This document shows positions 10,211 through 17,743 of a DNA stretch of 34,145 bases, in pieces. The DNA comes from Nesterenkonia cremea (GTDB taxonomy: Bacteria > Actinomycetota > Actinomycetes > Actinomycetales > Micrococcaceae). The notes below the pieces were generated by a model. The model was not told the DNA's origin and ran no database searches. It worked only from the letters and a program-made list of their open reading frames with translations. The stretch's first letter is position 1, and each line of letters opens with the position of its first letter. Position numbers and translations under genes: made by a program. The stretch spans positions 1 to 34,145 of the forward strand of contig NZ_BMIS01000016.1 in the NCBI RefSeq assembly GCF_014642675.1, written 5' to 3'.

Positions 10211-10402
10211 ATGAATATGTCCCGCGGCTCCATCCTGCTCTGCTTCGTGACCGGCGCAGCAGTTCTCCTGTTGGGCGTGACGCTGGCCGACGGCGGCGTG
10301 CTGCCCGAGTGGACACGCCTGATCTTCATCGCAGTAGGCGGCGGACTGGTCGGTCTCGGCGTCTCCGCCAAAGCTCAGCAGCGCCGCCTGCGCGGCCGCT
10401 GA
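10211..10402 (+). CDS. Small two-helix membrane protein
   Basis: This 63-residue protein has two hydrophobic segments (about residues 7-25 and 35-52) and a basic C-terminal tail (KAQQRRLRGR), so it is probably a membrane hairpin with its tail in the cytoplasm. It lies 3 nt after the ankyrin-repeat gene, suggesting cotranscription. The ATG at 10217 is an alternative start. The gene is convergent with argR. It matches no family I can name, though small actinobacterial membrane proteins of this layout are common. Confidence 0.6.
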   Translation: MNMSRGSILLCFVTGAAVLLLGVTLADGGVLPEWTRLIFIAVGGGLVGLGVSAKAQQRRLRGR

Positions 10403-10440
10403 GGATCAGTCGACGCGCAGAATCGGCCGGCGGGTGCGGC

Positions 10441-10947
10441 TCAGCCGGCGGCGCGGCCTTCGGCGAAGCCGTTGAAGCGCTCGGCCACCGCTTCTCCCCC
10501 GCTGGGATCCATGGTGACCAGCATGATCGTGTCATCGCCGGCGATGGTGCCCAGCACCTCTTTCAGACCCGCATGATCCACTGCGCTGGCCAGGAACTGA
10601 GCCGCCCCCGGAGGGGTGCGCAGGATGACCAGGTTGGCGCTCGCCTCAGCAGAGATCAGCAGATCCTTGCACAGACTCAGCAGCCGGGCCGTAGTGGTGG
10701 CCTCAGTCTGATCCGCCTGCAGCTCGCGGTCCGGCCCGTCAGAGGGCACCGCATAGATCAGCGTTCCCTCGGCGCCGCGCACCCGCGCCGCCCCGATCTC
10801 CACCAGATCCCGGGAGAGCGTCCCCTGGGTGACGCTCACCCCCTCGTCGGAGAGCCGCTCCGCCAGCTCCGCCTGGGAGCGGATGCTGGACCGGGTGATC
10901 AGCTCGCGGATCTTGGCGTGGCGGGCCGTCTTGGTGGTGGGTCCCAT
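10441..10947 (-). CDS. argR: Arginine repressor ArgR
   Basis: The 168-residue protein has an N-terminal winged helix-turn-helix (about residues 10-75, with SQAELAERLSDEGVSVTQGTLSRDL). Its C-terminal oligomerisation and arginine-binding domain (about 90-160) includes GAAQFLASAVDHAG and GTIAGDDTIMLV. ArgR hexamers bind ARG boxes when arginine is abundant. The start overlaps the argF stop by one base (TGATG), so argR is the last gene of argCJBDFR and probably represses its own operon and argGH through the boxes at 9695-9733 and 16452-16493. Length and motifs are normal. Confidence 0.96.
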   Translation of the reverse strand: MGPTTKTARHAKIRELITRSSIRSQAELAERLSDEGVSVTQGTLSRDLVEIGAARVRGAEGTLIYAVPSDGPDRELQADQTEATTTARLLSLCKDLLISAEASANLVILRTPPGAAQFLASAVDHAGLKEVLGTIAGDDTIMLVTMDPSGGEAVAERFNGFAEGRAAG

Positions 10948-11939
10948 CAGGACTCCTCAGCGGCGGATCGCCCGGCGGCGCGCACCAGCTCCACCGTCTC
11001 CTCGTCCGCGCGGCCGGACTCCACCAGAAGCCAGGCCATGAGCGCCTTTTGAGCGTGAAGACGGTTCTCCGCCTCATCCCAGATGACCGACTGCTTCCCA
11101 TCCAGCACCTCTGCGGTGATCTCAGCCCCGCGATAGGCGGGAAGACAGTGCAGGACCACAGCCTCCGGAGATGCTTTGTCCATGGCATCGGCATCCACAC
11201 GGTAGTCGCCGAAGAGCTGCATGCGCTGCTCCTTCTCATCCTCCTGGCCCATAGAGATCCAGGTGTCGGTGGCGACCACATCGGCGTCGGCCAGCGCCAC
11301 GGAGGGATCCGCGGTGATGGTGACCTTCCCGCCGGTCTCTGCGGCGCGGTCCTCAGCGGCTCGGATGATCCGCTCCTCGGGCAGATAGCCCGCCGGTCCG
11401 GCGATGCGCACATCCATGCCCGCGGTCACGCCCGCCAGCAGATAGGAATTGGCCATATTGTTGGCCGCATCCCCCAGATAGGCCAGCTTCCTGCCCTGCA
11501 GGGAGCCCAGCCGCTCACGCACGGTGAGCAGATCGGCCAGCAGCTGGCAGGGGTGGTAGTCGTCGCTGAGCGAGTTGATCACCGGAGAGGCGCTGTGCTC
11601 GGCCATCTCCTCCAGCCCGGCCTGAGCGTAGGTCCGCCAGATGATCAGGCTGACCTGACGCTCGAAGACCCGCGCCGAATCGGCGATGGACTCCTTATGC
11701 CCCAGCTGGGACTCCCCCGGGTTGATGATCAGCGGGCTGCCGCCCAGCGCTGAGATCCCCGCGGCGAAGGAGACGCGGGTACGGGTGGAGGTCTTGTCGA
11801 AGATGACCGCCGCCGTCTGCGGTCCGGCCAGAGCTTTGACCGCATAGGGGTTCTGCTTCATCCAGGCGGCCAGGTTCAGGACCCGATCCTGCTCCTGGGC
11901 GGTCAGGTCGATATCGGTGAGGAAGTGACGAGTGCTCAT
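10947..11939 (-). CDS. argF: Ornithine carbamoyltransferase
   Basis: The 330-residue enzyme transfers the carbamoyl group from carbamoyl phosphate to ornithine, giving citrulline. The carbamoyl-phosphate binding motif STRTR is at residues 51-55, and HCLPAYRG (about residue 270) carries the ornithine-side cysteine. The presence of argG and argH elsewhere in the window and the position after argD support a biosynthetic role. The start overlaps the argD stop by 4 nt (ATGA). Length is normal for the family. Confidence 0.96.
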   Translation of the reverse strand: MSTRHFLTDIDLTAQEQDRVLNLAAWMKQNPYAVKALAGPQTAAVIFDKTSTRTRVSFAAGISALGGSPLIINPGESQLGHKESIADSARVFERQVSLIIWRTYAQAGLEEMAEHSASPVINSLSDDYHPCQLLADLLTVRERLGSLQGRKLAYLGDAANNMANSYLLAGVTAGMDVRIAGPAGYLPEERIIRAAEDRAAETGGKVTITADPSVALADADVVATDTWISMGQEDEKEQRMQLFGDYRVDADAMDKASPEAVVLHCLPAYRGAEITAEVLDGKQSVIWDEAENRLHAQKALMAWLLVESGRADEETVELVRAAGRSAAEES

Positions 11940-13225
11940 GCGGCGGTCTCCTGCAGGTGGCGCACGGCGGCGCCGAAACGGGTGAGGAACAGATCAGCCT
12001 CCTGCTCGCTGAGGATCAGCGGCGGAGCCAGGCGCAGCGTGTGCTCCCCGGTGGCGTTGATGATCAGCTGCTGGCGCTCGCGGGCGATGCCCACCAGCTC
12101 CTTGGCCGGGGCCTCCGCGGCGAAGGCGGCCGGGTCCAGATCGATGCCCAGATGCAGCCCGTACTGACGGACATCGGTGACGGCGTCGAGCTCACGCAGC
12201 CCGGTGGCCAGATGCGTGCCGACCTGCTGGGCGTTCTCCAGCAGACCTTCGGCCTCGATGGTCTCCAGGGTGACCTGCCCGGCCAGTGCGGCCAGCGGAT
12301 TGCCGCCGAAGGTGGAGCCGTGCTGCCCCGCGCCCAGCAGCTCGGAGGCCTGCTGCCCGAAGGCCATCAGCGCGCCGATGGGCACACCGGAGCCCAGCCC
12401 CTTGGCCAGTGTCATGAGATCGGGAAGAACGACGCCGTCGGCCCCGGACTCTGCCAGCTCTCGATTCACACCCTGGTGGCGGAACCAATCGCCGGTGCGT
12501 CCGATGCCGGTCTGAACCTCGTCCAGCACCAGCAGGGCCCCGCGCTGGGAAGCCAGCCGACGGGCGCGCAGCAGGTACTCCGCGCTCAGCGGCCGCACTC
12601 CGGCCTCCCCCTGGATGGGCTCCAGGAAGATGCCGGCCACCTCCTCGTCCAGCGCATGCTCCAGGGCGGAGAGGTCATCCGGCGGGAGGAATTCGATGCC
12701 CTCGATCAGCGGGCCGAAGGGCTCGCGGAAGGCGGGTTTGTGCGTCAGGGAGAGCGCTCCTGCGGTCCTCCCGTGGAAGCCGCCCTCCAGTGCGAGGATA
12801 CGGGTCCGTCCGGTGTCCCTGCGATGGCGCAGCACTGCCTTCAGCGCAGCCTCATTGGCCTCCGAGCCGGAGTTGGCGAAGAAGACGGTGGAGCCCTCGG
12901 GAGCCTCGGCCGCGTGGAGCAGCAATTCGGCAAGTCGCATCTGCGGCACCGAGGTGAACAGGTTCGAGATGTGTCCCAGTGTCTTGAGCTGTTCGGCAAG
13001 CGCCCCGGTCAGGGCAGGGTAATTGTGCCCCAGGGCATTGACGGCGATGCCGCCGAGCATATCCAGCAGCTCGTTCCCCCGGGAGTCGGTGACCCAGCAG
13101 CCGCGCCCTGCGACGAGCAGCTCCTGCGGGGTCCCGAAGACACCCATGAGCGAGCTCTCATAGCGTTCTTCCCACGATTCCACGGCATCGAGCTTCTCGA
13201 GCCCCAGCAGGTCCGGATAACTCAT
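11936..13225 (-). CDS. argD: Acetylornithine aminotransferase
   Basis: The 429-residue class-III PLP aminotransferase converts N-acetylglutamate semialdehyde to N-acetylornithine. The PLP lysine is probably K275 ([10 protein letters not shown]). The [14 protein letters not shown] segment (about 232-245) supplies the conserved aspartate that pairs with the pyridine nitrogen, and [12 protein letters not shown] (about 118-129) binds the phosphate. The gene overlaps argB upstream and argF downstream by 4 nt each (ATGA), which indicates tight translational coupling. Operon position makes acetylornithine the likely substrate over ornithine or succinylornithine. Confidence 0.95.
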   Translation of the reverse strand: MSYPDLLGLEKLDAVESWEERYESSLMGVFGTPQELLVAGRGCWVTDSRGNELLDMLGGIAVNALGHNYPALTGALAEQLKTLGHISNLFTSVPQMRLAELLLHAAEAPEGSTVFFANSGSEANEAALKAVLRHRRDTGRTRILALEGGFHGRTAGALSLTHKPAFREPFGPLIEGIEFLPPDDLSALEHALDEEVAGIFLEPIQGEAGVRPLSAEYLLRARRLASQRGALLVLDEVQTGIGRTGDWFRHQGVNRELAESGADGVVLPDLMTLAKGLGSGVPIGALMAFGQQASELLGAGQHGSTFGGNPLAALAGQVTLETIEAEGLLENAQQVGTHLATGLRELDAVTDVRQYGLHLGIDLDPAAFAAEAPAKELVGIARERQQLIINATGEHTLRLAPPLILSEQEADLFLTRFGAAVRHLQETAA

Positions 13226-14196
13226 CGTTCCTCCTTGGTCTGCGTCGGCACCTCGCCGTCGGGCACCACCTGGGTGCCGACACCTTCGGTGGTGACGATC
13301 TCCAGCAGCATCGAATGGGGTGCGCGGCCGTCGACGATATGGGCGCGCGGGACCCCGGACTCCACAGCGGTCAGCGCCGCCGTCATCTTGGGGATCATGC
13401 CGGACTGCAGCGAGGGCAGCATCTGCTTCAGGTCCGAGGCCCCCAGGGAGGAGATCAGCGAGGACTTATCCGGCCAGTTCGCATACAGGCCCTCGACGTC
13501 GGTGAGCATGACCAGCTTGGCGGCCCCCAGGGCCGAGGCCACAGCGGCAGCGGCCAGATCGGCGTTGACGTTGAGCACCTCGCCGGTGGGCTGAGAGCTC
13601 CCGTCCTCGGTGGTGACGAACTCGGGGGCGATGGTGGAGATCACCGGGATGCGTCCGGCGGCCAGCAAGTCCTGGACCGCCTCGGCCCGGACACCGGTGA
13701 CCTCGCCGACCAGCCCGAGGTCCACCTCCTCGCCATCCACCTGGGCGGTCTTGCGCTCGGCACGCAGCAGGGCTGCGTCCTCGCCGGAGAGACCCACCGC
13801 GTAGGGGCCGTGGGAGTTGATCAGACCGATGAGTTCGCGGCTGACCTGACCGGTGAGCACCATCCGAACCACCTCCATGGCCTCCGGTGTGGTGACCCGC
13901 TGACCGGCACGGAACTCGGACTCGATCCCCAGAGTGTCCAGCATGGCGTTGATCTGAGGGCCGCCGCCGTGGACCACCACCGGGTTGACGCCCACGTGAC
14001 GCAGGAAGACCACGTCCTCGGCGAAGGCGCGGCGCAGCTCATCGTTGACCATGGCGTTGCCGCCGTATTTGATCACGATGGTCTCGCCGGCGAACTTCTG
14101 AATCCAGGGCAGCGCCTCGACCAGAACAGATGCTTTCTCGCCGGCGTGGGCCAAGGGGTCAGTCTGCCTGGGCTTCAGGGAGGGTTTCTCAGTCAT
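13222..14196 (-). CDS. argB: Acetylglutamate kinase
   Basis: The 324-residue amino-acid kinase phosphorylates N-acetylglutamate and is often the arginine-inhibited step. Motifs include VIKYGGNAM (nucleotide-binding, about residues 41-49), [10 protein letters not shown] (substrate loop, about 74-83) and [17 protein letters not shown] near 210-226. The extended N-terminus with a helix before the kinase core ([11 protein letters not shown]) is typical of arginine-sensitive hexameric forms, so feedback inhibition is plausible. It follows argJ after 26 nt and overlaps argD by 4 nt. Confidence 0.96.
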   Translation of the reverse strand: MTEKPSLKPRQTDPLAHAGEKASVLVEALPWIQKFAGETIVIKYGGNAMVNDELRRAFAEDVVFLRHVGVNPVVVHGGGPQINAMLDTLGIESEFRAGQRVTTPEAMEVVRMVLTGQVSRELIGLINSHGPYAVGLSGEDAALLRAERKTAQVDGEEVDLGLVGEVTGVRAEAVQDLLAAGRIPVISTIAPEFVTTEDGSSQPTGEVLNVNADLAAAAVASALGAAKLVMLTDVEGLYANWPDKSSLISSLGASDLKQMLPSLQSGMIPKMTAALTAVESGVPRAHIVDGRAPHSMLLEIVTTEGVGTQVVPDGEVPTQTKEER

Positions 14197-14222
14197 GGTC
14201 TCTCAGACTCGGTGCGGGCGCC

Positions 14223-15404
14223 TCAGCTGGAGTAGGCGCTGTTCTCATGGACATAGTCATGGGTGAGGTCATTGGTGAGGATGGTGGCCTCGGTCTCACC
14301 AGCCTTGAGGTCGATGACGACCTCCACGTCACGCCCGGAGAGGTCCACCAGATCGCGATCCTCTCCGATCCCTCCACCGCGGCAGATCCAGACACCGTTG
14401 ACGGCCACATCGATGGTGGTGGGGTCGAAGTCGACATCAGTGGTGCCTACCGCTGAGAGGATCCGTCCCCAGTTCGGATCGCGGCCGAAGATCGCCGTCT
14501 TGAACAGGTTGGAGCGGGCCACGGCACGCCCTGCTTCCTCCGCCTGCTCCTCGGTGAGCGCGCCGACCGTGCGGATGGCGATCTCGTGGTGGGCGCCCTC
14601 GGCGTCGGCGATGAGCTGGGCGGCCAGGGAGGAGCAGACCTCGTTGAGCGCGACTTGGAACTCAGGGAGGTCCACGCCGGAGGGGTCGGACTCAGAGTTC
14701 GCACCCGAGGCCAGGGCGATGACCGTGTCGTTGGTGGACATGCAGCCGTCGGAGTCCGCGCGGTTGAAGCTGATGCGCACCGCCTCGCGCAGGGCGGCGT
14801 CGAGGTCCTCCTGGGAGATGACGGCGTCGGTGGTGACCACGGCGAGCATCGTGGCCATGCCGGGGGCCAGCATGCCGGCTCCCTTGGCCATGCCGCCCAC
14901 GGTGAAGCCGCTGCCGCTGCGGGTCTCGGTCTTGGAGACGGTGTCGGTGGTGCGGATGGCCTCGGCGGCGTCGGCGGCGGCGTGCTGCTCGGCCGAGAGG
15001 CCCTGGACCGCACCCTCGACGCCGGAGAGCAGGGCCGGCATGTCCAGCCGCTCCCCGATCAGTCCGGTGGAACAGACCAGCACGTCGGTGGCGGAGACGT
15101 CCCTCCCGCTGGCGGTGAGCTTCTCGGCCACCTCCTCCGCCGTGGTGTGGGTGTCGGCGAAGCCTGGCGCTCCGGTGCAGGCGTTGGCGCCCCCGGAGTT
15201 GAGGATCACGGCGTCGGCCCGGCCGTCGCTGATGACCTGGCGGGACCAGAGCACAGGCGCGGCCGCCACCGTATTGGTGGTGAACACGGCGGAGGCGTGG
15301 TGCAGAGGGCCGTCGTTGACCACCAGGGCCACATCCTTGGCATCGGCCTTCAGCCCGGCGGCCACTCCTGCGGCCCGGAATCCTGCGGCTGCTGTCACGC
15401 TCAT
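14223..15404 (-). CDS. argJ: Bifunctional glutamate N-acetyltransferase / ornithine acetyltransferase
   Basis: The 393-residue protein moves acetyl groups from N-acetylornithine to glutamate, recycling acetyl in the arginine pathway. It is made as a precursor that cuts itself before a threonine nucleophile, here T185 in [15 protein letters not shown]-terminal GGANACTG (about residues 71-78) forms the oxyanion part of the active site. The ATG at 15404 is chosen because it overlaps the argC stop by 4 nt (ATGA) and gives [17 protein letters not shown], a family-typical start. A longer in-frame form would lie inside argC. Whether it can also use acetyl-CoA cannot be told here, and no argA is in the window. 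Confidence 0.96.
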   Translation of the reverse strand: MSVTAAAGFRAAGVAAGLKADAKDVALVVNDGPLHHASAVFTTNTVAAAPVLWSRQVISDGRADAVILNSGGANACTGAPGFADTHTTAEEVAEKLTASGRDVSATDVLVCSTGLIGERLDMPALLSGVEGAVQGLSAEQHAAADAAEAIRTTDTVSKTETRSGSGFTVGGMAKGAGMLAPGMATMLAVVTTDAVISQEDLDAALREAVRISFNRADSDGCMSTNDTVIALASGANSESDPSGVDLPEFQVALNEVCSSLAAQLIADAEGAHHEIAIRTVGALTEEQAEEAGRAVARSNLFKTAIFGRDPNWGRILSAVGTTDVDFDPTTIDVAVNGVWICRGGGIGEDRDLVDLSGRDVEVVIDLKAGETEATILTNDLTHDYVHENSAYSS

Positions 15405-16444
15405 GGGGAGACTCCCAACAGATCGAGCCCGGTGGTCTCCTCGAGTCCCAGGGCGAGGTTCATGGACTGCACCGCTCCGCCGGCGGTGCCTTTGGTGAGG
15501 TTGTCGGAGGCGGAGACGACGACGGCGCGGCCGGCGTGCTCGTCCACGGCCAGCTGAATGGTCACGTGGTTGGATCCGACCACCTGCTTGGTGGCCGGCC
15601 ACTGGCCCTCGGGCAGCAGGTGGACGAAGGGTTCGGCGTCGTAGTGGGCTGCATAGGCCTGCCTCAGCTGAGCCTCCGTGGTGCCCGGGGCCAGCTTGGC
15701 GGTGGAGGTGGCCAGGATGCCGCGCGGCATGGGGGCCAGCGTGGGGGTGAAGGAGATCTGCACCTCGGTGCCGGCCACAGAGCTCAGCCCCTGCTCGATC
15801 TCCGGAGTGTGCCGGTGGACCCCGCCGACGCCGTAGGGGCTCATCCCGCCCATCACCTCGGAGCCCAGCAGATGGGGTTTGAGTGACTTGCCGGCCCCGG
15901 AGGCACCGGTGGCCGCGACGATGACCACGTCCTGGGGCTGGACCAGCGGGCCTTCGCCGGCGCCGGCGAAGGCCGGGGCCAAGCCCAGCAGGATGGTGGT
16001 GGGATAGCAGCCGGGCACGGCGATGCGCCCGGAGCCGGCGAGCCGCTCACGCTGACCGGGCAGCTCCGGCAGACCATAGGGCCAGGTGCCCTGGTGCTCG
16101 GAGCCGTAGAAGGCCTCCCATGCGGCGGCCGACTCCAGACGGTGGTCGGCGGCGGCGTCGATGACCAGGGTGTCCTCACCCAGGGCGGCGGCGATCTCCC
16201 CGCTGGCCCCGTGCGGCAGCGCCAGGAAGACCACATCGTGGCCGGCGAGGTTCTCGGCCGTGGTCTCAGTGATCACACGGTCGGCCAGCGGATGCAGGTG
16301 CGGCTGCAGCGCCCCCAGGCGCTCTCCGGCCGAGGAGTGGGCGGTGACCTGCCCGATCTCGACCTGCGGGTGGTTGGCGAGGAGGCGCAGGACCTCTCCC
16401 CCGGCGTAGCCGGAGGCTCCTGAGACGGCTGCTGTATAGACCAT
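15401..16444 (-). CDS. argC: N-acetyl-gamma-glutamyl-phosphate reductase
   Basis: The 347-residue enzyme uses NADPH to reduce acetylglutamyl phosphate to the semialdehyde. The Rossmann motif [10 protein letters not shown] is at residues 8-17 and the catalytic cysteine is C146 in VPGCYPTT. The gene is first in argC-J-B-D-F-R, which runs to 10441. Its ATG lies 7 nt after a TAGACT -10-like box, with no Shine-Dalgarno sequence, so the operon transcript may be leaderless. ARG boxes overlap the -35 and spacer. Confidence 0.96.
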   Translation of the reverse strand: MVYTAAVSGASGYAGGEVLRLLANHPQVEIGQVTAHSSAGERLGALQPHLHPLADRVITETTAENLAGHDVVFLALPHGASGEIAAALGEDTLVIDAAADHRLESAAAWEAFYGSEHQGTWPYGLPELPGQRERLAGSGRIAVPGCYPTTILLGLAPAFAGAGEGPLVQPQDVVIVAATGASGAGKSLKPHLLGSEVMGGMSPYGVGGVHRHTPEIEQGLSSVAGTEVQISFTPTLAPMPRGILATSTAKLAPGTTEAQLRQAYAAHYDAEPFVHLLPEGQWPATKQVVGSNHVTIQLAVDEHAGRAVVVSASDNLTKGTAGGAVQSMNLALGLEETTGLDLLGVSP

Positions 16445-16451
16445 GCCGAGA

Positions 16452-16493
16452 AGTCTACGCGACAGTATGCAGAGCTATCAATATTTATGCATC
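16452..16493 (-). promoter_or_regulatory. argC operon promoter with ARG-box module
   Basis: On the minus strand, TTGATA (16481-16476) and TAGACT (16457-16452) form a -35/-10 pair spaced 18 nt. The -10 ends 7 nt before the argC ATG. Box A, GCATAAATATTGA (16490-16478), overlaps the -35, and box B, TGCATACT (16471-16464), lies in the spacer. Box sequences and the 6-nt gap match the module at argG. ArgR bound here would block polymerase directly. Confidence 0.75.
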
Positions 16494-16537
16494 TACGCTC
16501 CACGCGGAACGCACCCAGCCACGCCGGGCGAGGCTTC

Positions 16538-16571
16538 TTGATTATCAGGGTCCTTCGATACCCTGACGCCT
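16538..16571 (+). promoter_or_regulatory. Promoter with inverted-repeat operator before the oxidoreductase gene
   Basis: TCAGGGT (16545-16551) and ACCCTGA (16560-16566) are a perfect 7-bp inverted repeat with an 8-nt centre. It overlaps a -10-like TACCCT (16559-16564) that ends 7 nt before the ATG, with TTGATT (16538-16543) upstream at a short 15-nt spacing. The layout fits a repressor site on a leaderless promoter. No regulator gene is adjacent. Confidence 0.5.
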
Positions 16572-17579
16572 ATGAGCGAACAGACTGTTTTCCCCGAGGA
16601 CCTTCCGGACAGCGCACTGGTGATGCGCGCCGAAGAGGCCGGCGGGACCGACGTGTTCCAGGCCGCCGACGTCACCCTTCCCTCTCCCGGTGAGGGCCAG
16701 ATCCTGGTCAAGACCGCCGCGGCCGGCGTGAACTTCATCGAGACCTACCAGCGCAGCGGCGTCTACCCGGTGGACTACCCCTTCGTCCCCGGCACCGAGG
16801 GCGCAGGCACCGTGATCTCCGTGGGAGACGGAGTGGAGGGCTTCGCCGTGGGTGAGCGCGTGGCCACCACTGAGGCCGCCACCGGCACCTACGCCACCCA
16901 CTTCGTGGTGGATGCCGCCAAGGCCTTCCGCGTCCCGGACGAGGTGACCGACGAGCAGGCCGCAGCACTGCCGCTGCAGGGCATCACCGCCCACTACCTG
17001 ATCAACTCCACCTACCGGGTCTCCGCCGGGGAGACAGTGCTGACCCATGCCGGAGCCGGCGGGGTCGGACAGATCCTGACCCAGCTGCTCAAGGCCAAGG
17101 GCGCCCGCGTGATCACCACCACCTCCACCGATGAGAAGGCAGAGATCGCCCAGGCCGCCGGCGCCGACTATGTGCTGGGCTATGAGGACTTCGCCGATCG
17201 GGTCCTGGAGATCACCAAGGGCGAGGGCGTCTCCGTTGCCTATGACGGCGTAGGCAGGGACACCTACCAGGGCTCGCTGAAGTCCCTGGCGGTGCGCGGC
17301 ATGCTCGTGGCCTTCGGCGGAGCCTCCGGCCAGGTCCCGCCCATCGACCCGCAGGAGCTCAATCGCCGCGGCGGCCTGTTCGTGACCCGCCCCTCGGTGC
17401 AGTGGTACCTGCAGAACGCCCAGGAGCGGGCTTGGCGGTACTCCGAGCTCTTCGGTGCCCTGACCTCGGGCGAGCTGACGCTGAACATCGGCAGCACCTA
17501 CCCGCTGACCGAGGCCGCCCGTGCCCACGACGACCTCGAGGCACGCCGCACCACCGGCAAGCTGCTGCTGGTGCCGTAA
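16572..17579 (+). CDS. NADPH:quinone oxidoreductase (QOR, zinc-free MDR family)
   Basis: The 335-residue protein belongs to the medium-chain dehydrogenase/reductase superfamily, quinone reductase branch. It has an N-terminal GroES-like domain (about residues 30-130, with GVNFIETYQRSGVYP and PGTEGAGTV) and a Rossmann domain with HAGAGGVGQILTQLLKAKGA near 157-178. The cysteines that bind catalytic zinc in alcohol dehydrogenases are absent. Its likely role is NADPH-dependent quinone or enone reduction, with the true substrate unknown. The start at 16572 follows an operator-like hairpin with no Shine-Dalgarno sequence. It is transcribed divergently from argC and ends at a strong hairpin shared with pheT. 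Confidence 0.9.
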   Translation: MSEQTVFPEDLPDSALVMRAEEAGGTDVFQAADVTLPSPGEGQILVKTAAAGVNFIETYQRSGVYPVDYPFVPGTEGAGTVISVGDGVEGFAVGERVATTEAATGTYATHFVVDAAKAFRVPDEVTDEQAAALPLQGITAHYLINSTYRVSAGETVLTHAGAGGVGQILTQLLKAKGARVITTTSTDEKAEIAQAAGADYVLGYEDFADRVLEITKGEGVSVAYDGVGRDTYQGSLKSLAVRGMLVAFGGASGQVPPIDPQELNRRGGLFVTRPSVQWYLQNAQERAWRYSELFGALTSGELTLNIGSTYPLTEAARAHDDLEARRTTGKLLLVP

Positions 17580-17605
17580 GGGCCCTGTACACGACGCTAT
17601 ACACG

Positions 17606-17655
17606 ACGACGTCGGCCCCGTCACCTCCCAGCGGAGGTGACGGGGCCGACGTCGT
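17606..17655. terminator. Bidirectional terminator between the oxidoreductase gene and pheT
   Basis: Two perfect 23-nt arms (17606-17628 and 17633-17655) pair around the loop CAGC, giving a very stable G/C-rich stem between convergent genes. T-tracts are weak on both sides, as is usual in actinobacteria. Position and strength favour termination from both directions. Confidence 0.85.
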
Positions 17656-17664
17656 TCTGTGCGG

Positions 17665-17739
17665 CTGCTGACCCGTTCAACACTGCTGGTCCGTTCAACA
17701 CTGTGCCGTTCGGGGTGGGGCGTTGTTCGGGGTGGGGCG
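17665..17739. repeat. Short tandem repeats downstream of pheT
   Basis: An 18-nt unit occurs twice in tandem (17665-17682 and 17683-17700), differing at two positions and sharing the core CCGTTCAACA. A second unit, GTTCGGGGTGGGGCG, occurs at 17708-17722 and 17725-17739. They fill the gap between the terminator hairpin and the pheT stop codon. No function is apparent. Confidence 0.6.
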
Positions 17740-17743
17740 TGGC

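Noticed and set aside
11957..13594. A long plus-strand open frame over argD and argB
   Set aside because: It lies antisense to argD and argB, spans their junction, and gives a low-complexity product rich in Gln, Gly and Arg with no family features.
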